From Bowmanella dokdonensis (GTDB lineage Bacteria > Pseudomonadota > Gammaproteobacteria > Enterobacterales > Alteromonadaceae), in the NCBI RefSeq assembly GCF_017254865.1, contig NZ_JAFKCV010000006.1, positions 62,001 through 126,000 of the forward strand: a stretch of DNA of 64,000 nucleotides. Direction: 5' to 3'. The notes below the pieces were generated by a model. That model did no database searches and was not told the origin of the DNA. It saw nothing but the letters and a program-made list of their open reading frames with translations. The stretch's first letter is position 1, and every line of letters starts with the position of its first letter. Both the position numbers and the translations under genes were made by a program. Positions 36,407-45,354 of the stretch are shown piece by piece.

Positions 36407-37243
36407 ATGCAACTCGAGTCCCCCTTGGTCAGCACCGATTGGCTGGCCGCACATTTACGTGAACCGGATTTGATCATTCTGGATGCCAGTATGGCGCCAC
36501 CCGGGGAACAGCTGAGCCCGGACCTGGCCTGTATTCCCGGTGCCCGGCGTTTCGATATGGATCGGCAGGTTTGCGCCCCTCACAGCCCCTTGCCCCATAC
36601 CCTGCCCTCACCTGAGCACTTCGCAGCACTGGTGGAAGATATGGGGATAAGCAACCACAGCCAGATAGTGGTCTATGACCAAGCAGGTCTCTACTCCGCA
36701 CCACGCGCCTGGTGGATGTTCAAAATCATGGGTCATGACCGCATCCATATCTTGGACGGCGGGCTACCCCTCTGGCAGGAACAGGGCCACTACACAGCCC
36801 CCACCCATGGCCTGAGTAAGGAAAAGGGCCATTTCCGGCCAAACTTCAGGGGCCATTTAGTGGTGTGTGCCGAAGACCTGCTGGCAGCCGCTCAAACGGG
36901 TTCGCCAAAGATCGTTGATGCCCGTTCCCGGCCGCGATTCTGCGGGACACAGGCAGAGCCGAGACCAGGTCTGCGCGGCGGCCATATTCCCGGCTCATTG
37001 AACCTGCCCTTCAGTGAGCTGATTCAGGCAGGGCGGCTGTTGGATCAACCCGGTTTGCAACAGGTATTCACCGCGTTGAATCTGCATAAAGATCAAGCCC
37101 TGGCCTTCAGTTGCGGGTCAGGGGTCACAGCCTGTATTCCCCTGTTGGCGGCCTATATCTGCGGCTTTCACAGACTGGCTTTGTATGACGGTTCCTGGGC
37201 CGAGTGGGGGGCCAGAAGCGAATTGCCCGTCCAGACAGATTGA
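36407..37243 (+). CDS. sseA: SseA-type sulfurtransferase (rhodanese family)
   Basis: A 278-residue two-domain rhodanese. The N-terminal domain is catalytically inactive (about 8-135). The C-terminal domain (about 160-270) holds the active-site loop SCGSGVTA near residue 236, whose CGSGVT form is the mercaptopyruvate sulfurtransferase signature rather than the thiosulfate one. It moves sulfur from 3-mercaptopyruvate to acceptors. ATG 36407 with GAGAG upstream. Confidence 0.87.
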   Translation: MQLESPLVSTDWLAAHLREPDLIILDASMAPPGEQLSPDLACIPGARRFDMDRQVCAPHSPLPHTLPSPEHFAALVEDMGISNHSQIVVYDQAGLYSAPRAWWMFKIMGHDRIHILDGGLPLWQEQGHYTAPTHGLSKEKGHFRPNFRGHLVVCAEDLLAAAQTGSPKIVDARSRPRFCGTQAEPRPGLRGGHIPGSLNLPFSELIQAGRLLDQPGLQQVFTALNLHKDQALAFSCGSGVTACIPLLAAYICGFHRLALYDGSWAEWGARSELPVQTD

Positions 37244-37314
37244 GCAAGAATTATCAAGTCAGCCCCACAGGTTAGGTGCTAGTCTGCTCCCCTGACTCAT
37301 CACTGGCTCCTGCC

Positions 37315-38181
37315 ATGCAGTTACAACGCGTGCTTGAATACATTGCCGGCCACCTGGACGACGACCTCTCCCTGCAGGTGCTCAGTCGGGTTGCCTGTGC
37401 TTCCCCCTATCATTTTCACCGTCAGTTTTCCGCCCATACAGGTGTGGGTACAGGGGCCTACATCCGGGCTTTGCGGCTTAAACGGGCGGCCCAGAAACTG
37501 GCTTTTCGACCGCAACAGTCCGTCACTGACCTGGCCCTGGAAGCCGGCTACAGCAGTGTCGAAGCGTTCAGCCGGGCCTTTAGGCAATTATTTGGCGAAT
37601 CACCCAGTGCCTTTAGGAACGAGCCTGATTGGCAGGCATGGTATGGACAGCTTTTACAACACAACTCAGGGAGCATTAACATGGCTTTACAAACCGTCAG
37701 CGTAGTGAACTTTCCAGCCACTTCCATTGCCCTGCTGGTCCATACCGGGCCGATGCAACAGTTGGGGATGTCCCTGCAGCGCTTTATTGCCTGGCGCAAG
37801 GCCTTCGGCAGCCCACCTGACCGCAGCGCCACCTTCAACCTGTTATACGACGATCCCCACCAGGTGGAGCCGGGGGCATTCCGTTTTGGTATCGCCTCAG
37901 CCCATCAGGAGGTGGCGCCAAATGAGCAGGGCGTGGTGCCGTCGACTCTGCCGTCCGGGCCGTGCGCCAGGCTCGAGCATCAGGGCACGGATACAGAACT
38001 GTTTGCAAAGGTTGAATGGCTGTACGCAAAGTGGTTGCCGCAAAGCGGTCATTCCCTGCGTGATTTTCCCGCTTTTTTGCACCGCCGTACTTTTTTTCCT
38101 GACGTGCCGGAAAACCAGGCCAGGACAGATATTTACCTGCCACTCAATTCCATCACCCAACCTCAGGGTGAAGGCCTATAG
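37315..38181 (+). CDS. AraC family regulator with GyrI-like effector domain
   Basis: A 288-residue regulator with its domains in the MarA/Rob order. The N-terminal AraC helix-turn-helix pair is at about 1-100 (ACASPYHFHRQFSAHTG; LALEAGYSSVEAFSRAFRQ). The C-terminal GyrI-like ligand domain is at about 125-288. ATG 37315 fits the family; GTG 37276 would add 13 residues. The ligand and target genes are unknown; no divergent gene points to a local target. Confidence 0.87.
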   Translation: MQLQRVLEYIAGHLDDDLSLQVLSRVACASPYHFHRQFSAHTGVGTGAYIRALRLKRAAQKLAFRPQQSVTDLALEAGYSSVEAFSRAFRQLFGESPSAFRNEPDWQAWYGQLLQHNSGSINMALQTVSVVNFPATSIALLVHTGPMQQLGMSLQRFIAWRKAFGSPPDRSATFNLLYDDPHQVEPGAFRFGIASAHQEVAPNEQGVVPSTLPSGPCARLEHQGTDTELFAKVEWLYAKWLPQSGHSLRDFPAFLHRRTFFPDVPENQARTDIYLPLNSITQPQGEGL

Positions 38182-38223
38182 CCGAGAGGCGCCGGTAGAC
38201 AGGGCAAAAATGCCCGGGATTAT

Positions 38224-39507
38224 TTACGAGTTGAAATATTCCTGGGTACCATGGGCTTCCAGTGCCTGACCGATGCGCTGAAGAGCCAGCACATAGGCGG
38301 CATTGCGCAGGCTGCAATCCAGTTCTGCTGCCTTGTCCCAGACCTGCTCAAAAGCGTTTTGCATTCTGTCGTTCAGCCGATCCCGCACGGTGGTTTCCTG
38401 CCAGCGGTAGCCCTGGCGGTTCTGTGCCCATTCAAAATAGCTGACTGTCACGCCGCCCGCATTGGCCAGGACATCCGGGACTATGATGCAGTCCCGCTCC
38501 CGCAGGATCCCATCGGCTTTGGACGTGATGGGACCATTGGCCACCTCCACGATGTGGCCGGCCCGGACGCGCCCGGCATTTTCCTCTGTTATTACGCCTT
38601 CCAGGGCAGCGGGAATCAAGATATCCACCTCCAGCTCCAGCAGCTCTTCATTAGTGATCTTGTCATGCTCTACCTGCTCGCAGACTGACTGATCACAATA
38701 GACCGCTTGCAGCTTTCTGGAACGCTGTTTTTCCTGGTAGATGCTTTCCACATCGAAACCGCCCTGGCAATAGATGCCGCCTTTGGAGTCGCTGATGGCC
38801 ACCACCTTGAAGCCTGCCTGGAATAACAGTCTGGCCACCACAGCGCCGGCGCTGCCAAACCCCTGCACGGCCACTGTGGTCTTTTCCGGCTCAAGATCCT
38901 GCCTGTTCGCCAGGGCCCGGGTACAGAGATATGCCCCGCGTCCGGTGGCATCTTCCCGACCCAGGCTTCCCCCCAGGCTGACCGGCTTGCCGGTAATGAC
39001 CCCGGGCGCCTTGAGGCGATGAATCGCTTCGTACTCATCGGCCATCCAGCCCATGATCCTTGCGTTGGTGTACACGTCCGGGGCGGGAATGTCTGTCTTG
39101 GGCCCGATAAAGTCAGCCATGCTGCGGATATAGGTACGGGCCAGGCGCTCCAGCTCCATGGGGGACAGCTTCTTGGGATCGACGCGCACTCCCCCCTTGG
39201 CCCCGCCAAACGGAATATCCAGCACGGCGCACTTGATGGTCATCCACAGGGCCAATGCCTGAATTTCATCGCGGCTCACATCCGGATGAAAGCGAATCCC
39301 GCCTTTAGTGGGTCCCAGCTTGTTGTTGTAATGACATCGATAGCCGGTAAAGTAACGTGTCGAGCCATCACCCATACGCACCTGCAATGAGGTAGTCAGG
39401 GTCGATTCCGGCTGCATCAGATTGTCGATGACCTCTTTGGACACGCCGGATTGCTCCGCACAGCAGCGGATCTGCTCCAGGGCGTCTTCAAGAATGCTTC
39501 CTGACAT
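38224..39507 (-). CDS. Glu/Leu/Phe/Val dehydrogenase (glutamate dehydrogenase type)
   Basis: A 427-residue oxidative deaminase with the ELFV fold. The glutamate-type active-site stretch GPTKGGIRFHPDV is near residue 65, the catalytic lysine is in PFGGAKGGVRVDPKK near 105, and the nucleotide fold includes VQGFGSAGAVVA near 215. It probably converts glutamate and 2-oxoglutarate using NAD. ATG 39507 has GGAGG upstream. Repeat copy C lies before the gene, between it and egtD. Confidence 0.93.
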   Translation of the reverse strand: MSGSILEDALEQIRCCAEQSGVSKEVIDNLMQPESTLTTSLQVRMGDGSTRYFTGYRCHYNNKLGPTKGGIRFHPDVSRDEIQALALWMTIKCAVLDIPFGGAKGGVRVDPKKLSPMELERLARTYIRSMADFIGPKTDIPAPDVYTNARIMGWMADEYEAIHRLKAPGVITGKPVSLGGSLGREDATGRGAYLCTRALANRQDLEPEKTTVAVQGFGSAGAVVARLLFQAGFKVVAISDSKGGIYCQGGFDVESIYQEKQRSRKLQAVYCDQSVCEQVEHDKITNEELLELEVDILIPAALEGVITEENAGRVRAGHIVEVANGPITSKADGILRERDCIIVPDVLANAGGVTVSYFEWAQNRQGYRWQETTVRDRLNDRMQNAFEQVWDKAAELDCSLRNAAYVLALQRIGQALEAHGTQEYFNS

Positions 39508-39541
39508 ATTGGCCTCCGTTATCGCTGTTGCTCTTACTATT

Positions 39542-39883
39542 TAGGGCGTGTTTATCTTTCATATTGGCCTCTGTTGAGAGCTAAAAACCACTCAATCAAG
39601 GCGCGAGTAACGCCGTTTAGCCATCTAAACAAGTTGGGAGCAACGCTGAGTGAGGGATTTTTAGCCTCAACCCTTCGGGCTGGGGCCATTTTTCCGTCCA
39701 GCAGCGTGATATGAAATTATATCCCTATATTTCACCGCTTCGCGGCCAGCTTCGCTGTTCCAATGGGTTCCATTCCCATTGGTCAGTCGATTATTTAGGC
39801 CCACTAAACCGCACTCCTTCTTCCTTGCTGGGCAAAAAAATGGCCTCCAGCAGAGTGTCAATATGAAAGATAAACACACCCTA
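39542..39883 (+). mobile_element. MITE-like repeat element copy C, full length
   Basis: A 342-bp element with both terminal inverted repeats (39542-39566 and 39859-39883) ending in CCCTA. It is the longest of three copies and carries the 98-bp segment missing in copy B. It has several internal palindromes and no transposase gene; short open frames in it are spurious. It fills most of the 39508-39912 gap and lies in the promoter region of the dehydrogenase gene and after egtD. Confidence 0.82.
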
Positions 39884-39912
39884 GTCCCGCCAGTCTATAA
39901 GGATCATTTTCA

Positions 39913-40845
39913 TCACGCTTCCAACTGCATCAGGTGGACGCTGAACAATCCCTCGTCGTCCTGCCAGCAGTGCAGGGCCTTCCACCCCGCCTGGCCCGCC
40001 AGTTGCTGAAAATCTGCCACCCGGTATTTATGCGAGTCCTCCGTATGGATGGCCTCGTCGGCTTCGAAGTGAAATCTGTTGCCATTGATACGAACCGTCT
40101 GCGGCTTGGTACTGATCAGATGCATTTGCACACACTGGTTCTGATCATTCCAGGTGGCGCGATGCTCGAAGGCATTGAGATCGAAATTGCCTCCCAGCTC
40201 GTTATTGATGCGTCTGAGCAGATTCTTGTTAAAGGCGGCGGTAATCCCCTGGCCGTCGTCATAGGCATTTTCAAGCAGTTGGCTGTCCTTGACCAGGTCC
40301 ACTCCGATCAGCAGATAATCTTTGGCGTGCAGGCTTTCGGCAAAAGATGACAGCAGGTTGCAAGCCTCATCGGGACAGAAGTTACCTATGGTGGAACCCG
40401 GGAAGTACATCAGATTAGCGCCACTGGGCGGCAGCTTCAGGTCCAGGCCATCCAGTTGAGTAAAGTCACCGACCCGGGTCTGCACACAGAGCCTTGGATA
40501 CTCACTTTGCAAACGCCGGGCGGACTGCTTCAGGATCTCACCCGAGATATCCACCAGTGTCAGGCTGGCAGGCTGATTGAGATTGTCCAGCAGGATGCGT
40601 ATTTTCTCTCCGGCGCCGGACCCGGGTTCGACCAGATTGGCCTGCTCACCCACCTCTTCAGCCACTTGTGGCGCCAGTTGCTGCAACATGTGGGTTTCGG
40701 TTCGGGTGATGTAGTACTCCTCCAGTTCACAAATCCGGGTAAACAGGATCGAGCCTTGTTCGTCATAGAAATACTTGCAGGGAATCGCCTTGTCTTCCCG
40801 GGACAATCCTTTGATGACATCGTCGAAAAAGACGTTGTTTTTCAT
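39913..40845 (-). CDS. egtD: L-histidine N-alpha-methyltransferase EgtD
   Basis: EgtD trimethylates histidine to hercynine with S-adenosylmethionine, the first step of ergothioneine synthesis. The 310-residue protein has the SAM motif NLVEPGSGAGEKIR near residue 70, the substrate-site stretch NLMYFPGSTIGNF near 145 and the EGIT-type C-terminal part. ATG 40845 is favoured, eight bases after AAGGAG; this site overlaps the egtB stop region. It follows egtB on the same strand. Confidence 0.95.
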   Translation of the reverse strand: MKNNVFFDDVIKGLSREDKAIPCKYFYDEQGSILFTRICELEEYYITRTETHMLQQLAPQVAEEVGEQANLVEPGSGAGEKIRILLDNLNQPASLTLVDISGEILKQSARRLQSEYPRLCVQTRVGDFTQLDGLDLKLPPSGANLMYFPGSTIGNFCPDEACNLLSSFAESLHAKDYLLIGVDLVKDSQLLENAYDDGQGITAAFNKNLLRRINNELGGNFDLNAFEHRATWNDQNQCVQMHLISTKPQTVRINGNRFHFEADEAIHTEDSHKYRVADFQQLAGQAGWKALHCWQDDEGLFSVHLMQLEA

Positions 40846-40857
40846 TGCCAATGCTCC

Positions 40858-42087
40858 TTATGCTGATTTGGCCAGTCTGATACCACAGAACTGCCAGGCC
40901 TGATGGGGATAGAAAAAGTTCCGGTAGCTGATTCTGAAGTGGCTGGCGGGCGTCACACAGGCACCGCCCCTCAGCACCAGTTGATTGCACATGAACTTGC
41001 CGTTGTACTCGGCCGCCTCACCCTCAAAAGGCTTAAAGCCGGGATAGGGCCCGTAGGCGCTTTGGGTCCACTGCCAGACGGAGCCAGACAATGGGCTATC
41101 CCGTCCAACTCTGGTGATGGGGTGAAGATGATTAAGATCGAGAAACTGTCCGCCGGCTGCAGTGTCAGTGGCGGCGGCTTCCCATTCGGCTTCGAAGGGC
41201 AACCGGCAGCCCGCCCACTGGGCGAAGGCCTGGGCCTCATAATAGGTCAGATGCACCAGTGGCCTGTTGTCCTCCAGGGGCTGGCACCCATGCAGGGTAA
41301 ATTCCTGCCAGCCCTGCTCCGTCTGCAACCAATACAGGGGGGTGGTACGCCCGCTCCGCTGGCGCCAGGCCCAGCCATCCGACAACCACAGCAGGGGATT
41401 GTCGTAGCCGCCGTCCCGGATAAACTGGCGGTACTCGCCGTTGGTCACCAGTCGGGAAGCCAGCTTGAATGTTTGCAGGTACTGCTGGTGTCGCGGCTGT
41501 TCATTGTCAAAAGCAAAGCCATTGCCGTCATGGCCGATGGAATACAGGCCTTCGTCAACGTCCAGCCAGCGCAGCTCTGACTGGGGTGCGGGTTCGGGCA
41601 GCGCCCTAATACTGTATGCGGGATACAGGGGGTTGTGGAAAAAAGCGTGCTTGATATCCATCAGCAACAGCTCCTGGTGTTGCTGTTCATGATGGATGCC
41701 CAGCTCGATAATCGGTGCCAGTTGGACGCCCTGATCGCCACTGAGGACCCCGGCCATGTGACAATCCACATGCCGGCGATACTGCAGAATCTCCTCCAGC
41801 GAAGGACGGGACAGCAGGCCCCGTTGCGGCCTGGCGTACTGGGCGCCGATCCCCTGGTAATAGGAATTAAACAAGTAATTAAACTGAGGATGGAAGGGAC
41901 GGTAGCCTGGCTGTCTGGCCAGCACCAGGGTCTCGAAGAACCAACTGGTATGGGCCAGATGCCACTTGGCGGGGCTGGCATCCTCCATGGACTGGATCTG
42001 GGCATCGGCTTCGGACAGCCCGCTGACCAGTTCTTCGCTCAGCGCTCTGGTATGCTGATACGCCTTCTGCAATGGGGTTTCAGACAT
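40858..42087 (-). CDS. egtB: Ergothioneine biosynthesis sulfoxide synthase EgtB
   Basis: EgtB joins a thiol (gamma-glutamylcysteine or cysteine) to hercynine with oxygen, giving the sulfoxide precursor of ergothioneine. The 409-residue protein has a DinB-like N-terminal domain with the iron ligands (HLAHTSWFFE near residue 44; IHHEQQHQELLL near 130) and a C-terminal FGE-sulfatase domain ending GGACVTPASHFRISYRNFF. ATG 42087 follows GAGAGG. The gap to egtD is small, so they form a two-gene operon. An EgtE lyase is not in the window. Confidence 0.95.
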   Translation of the reverse strand: MSETPLQKAYQHTRALSEELVSGLSEADAQIQSMEDASPAKWHLAHTSWFFETLVLARQPGYRPFHPQFNYLFNSYYQGIGAQYARPQRGLLSRPSLEEILQYRRHVDCHMAGVLSGDQGVQLAPIIELGIHHEQQHQELLLMDIKHAFFHNPLYPAYSIRALPEPAPQSELRWLDVDEGLYSIGHDGNGFAFDNEQPRHQQYLQTFKLASRLVTNGEYRQFIRDGGYDNPLLWLSDGWAWRQRSGRTTPLYWLQTEQGWQEFTLHGCQPLEDNRPLVHLTYYEAQAFAQWAGCRLPFEAEWEAAATDTAAGGQFLDLNHLHPITRVGRDSPLSGSVWQWTQSAYGPYPGFKPFEGEAAEYNGKFMCNQLVLRGGACVTPASHFRISYRNFFYPHQAWQFCGIRLAKSA

Positions 42088-42206
42088 GGCCTCTCCCTTT
42101 ATCGGTCATTTTCTTCTCCCTGATCCCGGGAACAGATAAACACCAAGTATAATACAAGGGAAAAAATGTCATCCCGGTGACAAGGCGAACAAGAAGGAAA
42201 GGACCC

Positions 42207-43115
42207 ATGCTAAAAACAACCCTGGGACAGTGGCGGATGTTCCGCGCCGTAGTGGAGCATGGCGGCTTCAGTCAGGCGGGGGACGCCATCCATAAAAGCC
42301 AGTCCACCATTCACCATGCGGTGCAGAAACTGGAAGATGCCCTGGGTATCAAGCTGCTCAGGGTCCAGGGGCGGCGGGTCAGGCTGACTGAAGCGGGGGA
42401 GTTGATGTTACGGCGAGCCAACTACCTGCTGGACGAGGCGGCCAAACTGGAAGCGGTGGCGACCGGTTTGGGTGCCGGAACGGAGACCCAGTTGAAGATA
42501 GCCGTAGACGAAGTCTTCCCCCAGGAACTGCTCTACAAAGTACTGGATACCGTCTCTTCCCAGTTTCCCTTACTGCGTATCGAGCTGATGGAAACGGTGC
42601 TCAGTGGCGCCAGGGAACTGCTGGAAAGCGCCCGGGTGGATATAGCCATTTCCCCCCTGGAGCTCAGCAACGGCTTTAATGAGGAACTCTGCAATATTGA
42701 GTTCCTGGCGGTTGCGCACCCTTCCCATGCACTGCACCAACAGGAGCATGCGCTGACCTTTGAGGATCTTAAATCACACCGCCAAATTGTCGTGCGGGAT
42801 TCAGCCAATGACCATCGTAAGGATGAAGGCTGGTTGGGCGCCAACCAACGCTGGACGGTCAGCCATATGCGCACCTCCATCGATATGATCAGCAAAGGCT
42901 TCGGCTACGCCTGGCTGCCTACCCCCGGCATTGCCGGACAGCTCCGGCAGGAGACGCTCAGGGCCCTTCCACTGGAACAAGGCGGTAAGCGCACGGCCAG
43001 GTTGTTCCTGTCTTTTGCCGATGGCGACAGACTGGGCCCGGCGGCCAGAACCTTTATTGGTGAGCTTCGTTATCGATCCCAGCACTTGCCTACTGCAGAG
43101 GATTTAATTCGATAA
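42207..43115 (+). CDS. LysR family transcriptional regulator
   Basis: A 302-residue LysR-type regulator. The N-terminal winged helix-turn-helix (about 1-62) includes FRAVVEHGGFSQAGDAIHK; the substrate-binding domain covers about 90-295. ATG 42207 follows AAGGAAAGG. The next gene on the same strand is a pirin, a frequent neighbour of LysR regulators, so pirin is the likely target. Repeated TTTAATTCGA motifs at 43102-43112 and 43145-43155 could be its sites. Confidence 0.9.
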   Translation: MLKTTLGQWRMFRAVVEHGGFSQAGDAIHKSQSTIHHAVQKLEDALGIKLLRVQGRRVRLTEAGELMLRRANYLLDEAAKLEAVATGLGAGTETQLKIAVDEVFPQELLYKVLDTVSSQFPLLRIELMETVLSGARELLESARVDIAISPLELSNGFNEELCNIEFLAVAHPSHALHQQEHALTFEDLKSHRQIVVRDSANDHRKDEGWLGANQRWTVSHMRTSIDMISKGFGYAWLPTPGIAGQLRQETLRALPLEQGGKRTARLFLSFADGDRLGPAARTFIGELRYRSQHLPTAEDLIR

Positions 43116-43210
43116 AAAAGAACATGAAGCGGGAATATATCTAATTTTAATTCGAATATGTCTTTTCTATAGTTGCCCTGTTCAGTATCAGACTTAATCA
43201 GGAGCACATC

Positions 43211-43909
43211 ATGGACTATATCCGACATGCACAATCCCGTGGCCGGGCCAACTTTGGCTGGCTGGACAGTCGTCACAGCTTTTCGTTCGGCCAGTACTAC
43301 GATCCCGCCCATATGGGTCTGTCCGCCCTGCGGGTGATCAACGACGACCGGGTGCGGGGCGGCGCCGGCTTTGACACTCATGGCCACCGGGATATGGAAA
43401 TCATTTCCTATGTACTGGAAGGAGCCCTTGAGCATAAAGACAGCACAGGCAATGAGTTCATCATTCCGGCCGGCGATGTGCAGTTGATGAGCGCCGGCAG
43501 CGGCATCATGCATTCGGAGTACAATGCGTCCAGAACGGACCCGGTGCATTTCCTGCAGATCTGGATCCAGCCCAATGTCCGGGGCGTCAAACCCGGCTAC
43601 CAGCAGGCCACCATCGAACAGACAGGCAGCCTCACCGAGCTGGTCACACCGGACGGCCGCAATGGGACGCTGTCAATTCGCCAGGATGCGGTCTTGTCCA
43701 GGCTGGCCCTTGTGCCCGGCGAAGAAATCCGGTTGGAAGTAGGCAGTCGCAACGGATACCTGCACCTACTCAGCGGCAAGATCCAGGTGGCGGACCAGAC
43801 CTTTGAGGGCGGCGATGGGATAGGCCTGACCCGGGCTGAGGGGCTGGAGCTGACAGCTATCGAGGCGGTGCAGGCTCTGTGGTTCGATCTGCCCGGACAG
43901 GGCGCCTGA
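43211..43909 (+). CDS. Pirin family protein
   Basis: A 232-residue pirin (two cupin domains). The N-terminal domain has FGQYYDPAHMGLSALRVIND near residue 28, split here as FGQYYDPAHMG and LSALRVIND, and the metal ligands in DTHGHRDMEII near 57 and the GSGIMHSEYN motif near 98. Relatives such as YhhW have quercetin 2,3-dioxygenase activity; the physiological role is unknown. ATG 43211 follows AGGAGCACATC. It is downstream of the LysR gene. Confidence 0.92.
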   Translation: MDYIRHAQSRGRANFGWLDSRHSFSFGQYYDPAHMGLSALRVINDDRVRGGAGFDTHGHRDMEIISYVLEGALEHKDSTGNEFIIPAGDVQLMSAGSGIMHSEYNASRTDPVHFLQIWIQPNVRGVKPGYQQATIEQTGSLTELVTPDGRNGTLSIRQDAVLSRLALVPGEEIRLEVGSRNGYLHLLSGKIQVADQTFEGGDGIGLTRAEGLELTAIEAVQALWFDLPGQGA

Positions 43910-43916
43910 GCAGACT

Positions 43917-44039
43917 GTGTGGACCCCGGATCCGCTCAGCCTGGGCATCTGGCTGCGTAACCTTATCGAGCCGGGGCGCTTTCTGACCGCGCTGCATGGG
44001 CTGTTGTTCATCATGGGAGTCAAATTGCTAATGGGCTAG
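43917..44039 (+). CDS. Possible small hydrophobic protein, 40 residues
   Basis: A short frame starting GTG 43917, eight bases after the pirin stop, encodes about 40 residues that look like one or two membrane segments (WLRNLIEPGRFLTALHGLLF). There is no clear ribosome binding site. It may be a small membrane protein or the tail of a lost gene. Low confidence. Confidence 0.3.
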   Translation: MWTPDPLSLGIWLRNLIEPGRFLTALHGLLFIMGVKLLMG

Positions 44040-44107
44040 CCATGCTTGACTATGGCTAGCCTTTGCGCCGAATTGATATAAGATTCAGTCAGTAACCCGG
44101 AGCTAAC

Positions 44108-44482
44108 ATGACAGAACAACAACCGCAGACAGACAGTTCCCCCTTGTCGGCCTATGACGAGGCGGCCAAGACCAATGCCCTGATCGCTTATTGTTTAATG
44201 GCTGCCGGGCTGTTTACCGGTATTTTCTGGTTTATCGGCGTCTTCTGGGCCATGGTCAAGCGCGCGGAGGCCAGACAAAGCCGGTTTGCCGATCACTACG
44301 AGAATATCACCACCACCTTCTGGTGGGCGCTTGGCCTTGGCATTGTGGGCTTAGTGCTGGCCATAGTCCTGGTGGGCTATGCCGTTCTGTTTGCCGTCTG
44401 GCTGTGGGTTATCTACCGGATCGTCAAGGGCCTGGCCAGGCTGACGTCGAACAAGCCCTACAACGACGCAGAGGTGTTGTGA
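44108..44482 (+). CDS. DUF4870-like membrane protein
   Basis: A 124-residue protein with a polar N-terminus and three hydrophobic segments at about 24-50, 65-90 and 92-105. The layout and the loop RAEARQSRFADHYENI suggest the DUF4870-like group of small membrane proteins. ATG 44108 follows CCGGAGCTAAC. Its stop overlaps the GDPD start by four bases (GTGA at 44479-44482), so the two are coupled. Confidence 0.72.
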   Translation: MTEQQPQTDSSPLSAYDEAAKTNALIAYCLMAAGLFTGIFWFIGVFWAMVKRAEARQSRFADHYENITTTFWWALGLGIVGLVLAIVLVGYAVLFAVWLWVIYRIVKGLARLTSNKPYNDAEVL

Positions 44483-45354
44483 GCAGTCTTTGGCTATGGA
44501 TGCTGGGCGGCCTGGGCCTGATCGGCCTGCTGTACTGGCTGGGCCCGGTGAACCGGATAGGTCCGCATCCCTACTATGCCGGACAGGGCTTTGAGGTCAT
44601 TGCCCACGGGGCGGGTCAGGGCCTGCGGCCCAAAAATACCCTTGAGGCCGCCCAGTTTTCCGCCACGCTCGGCGCCGACGCCATTGAGCTGGATATCCAT
44701 GCCACCAGTGAAGGCATTCTGGTGGTCCGCCACGATGACACGGTAGATGCCACCACCAACGGCTCCGGCCAGATCCGCCTGCTGACCCTGGAAGAACTCA
44801 AGCGTCTGGATGCCGGGTACTGGCACAGTCAGGGTGAGGCCTATCCATTCCGGGAACAGGGCATCCGCATTCCAGCCCTGGAGGAACTCTTTACCGCACT
44901 GCCAGATGCCCGGTTCCTGATCGAGATTAAACCGGATTCGGAACGGATCGCCGGCGACCTCTGTGCGTTGATCAATCAGTTCGGGCTGCAAAGCCAGGTG
45001 ATGGTGGCCTCTTTTCATGACAAGGCGCTCAAGGCCTTCCGCCAGACCTGTCCGCAGGTGGCCAGCGCCATGACCAAAAGTGAAATTACCTGGTTTGTGT
45101 TACTGGATAAAATAGGCCTGTCACACCTGCTGCCGGTCCACGGCCTGGCGATGCAGGTGCCGGTGCACTCAGGGGCAATTGACGTGGTCACGCCCTCGCT
45201 GGTCAAGGCGGCCCACCGGCGTGGCATCCGGGTCCAGGTCTGGACCATCAATGAAACGGATGAGATGGCAGAGCTGATAGAGATAGGCGTGGACGGCATC
45301 GTCACCGACTTTCCTGATCGCCTTATCCGCCTCAAAGGCCGGGTGTCAGGGTAG
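44479..45354 (+). CDS. Glycerophosphodiester phosphodiesterase
   Basis: A GDPD-family TIM-barrel enzyme of 291 residues that cleaves glycerophosphodiesters to glycerol-3-phosphate and an alcohol. Catalytic motifs are AHGAGQGLRPKNT near residue 40 (the usual HRG...PENT form is altered), ELDIHATSEGILVVRHDDTVD near 72 (shown split as ELDIHATSEG and VVRHDDTVD) and the C-terminal VWTINETDEMAELIEIGVDG. An N-terminal membrane anchor spans about 5-22. GTG 44479 overlaps the preceding stop. The end overlaps convergent qor by nine bases. Confidence 0.87.
   Translation: MSSLWLWMLGGLGLIGLLYWLGPVNRIGPHPYYAGQGFEVIAHGAGQGLRPKNTLEAAQFSATLGADAIELDIHATSEGILVVRHDDTVDATTNGSGQIRLLTLEELKRLDAGYWHSQGEAYPFREQGIRIPALEELFTALPDARFLIEIKPDSERIAGDLCALINQFGLQSQVMVASFHDKALKAFRQTCPQVASAMTKSEITWFVLLDKIGLSHLLPVHGLAMQVPVHSGAIDVVTPSLVKAAHRRGIRVQVWTINETDEMAELIEIGVDGIVTDFPDRLIRLKGRVSG

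Noticed and set aside
39667-39879. 70-codon minus-strand frame in repeat copy C
   Set aside because: Same repeat-derived peptide as in copy B; no ribosome binding site or family.
40858-42087. Reading the EgtB protein as a generic formylglycine-generating enzyme
   Set aside because: The DinB-like N-terminus with its iron-ligand His pattern and the adjacent egtD point to EgtB.
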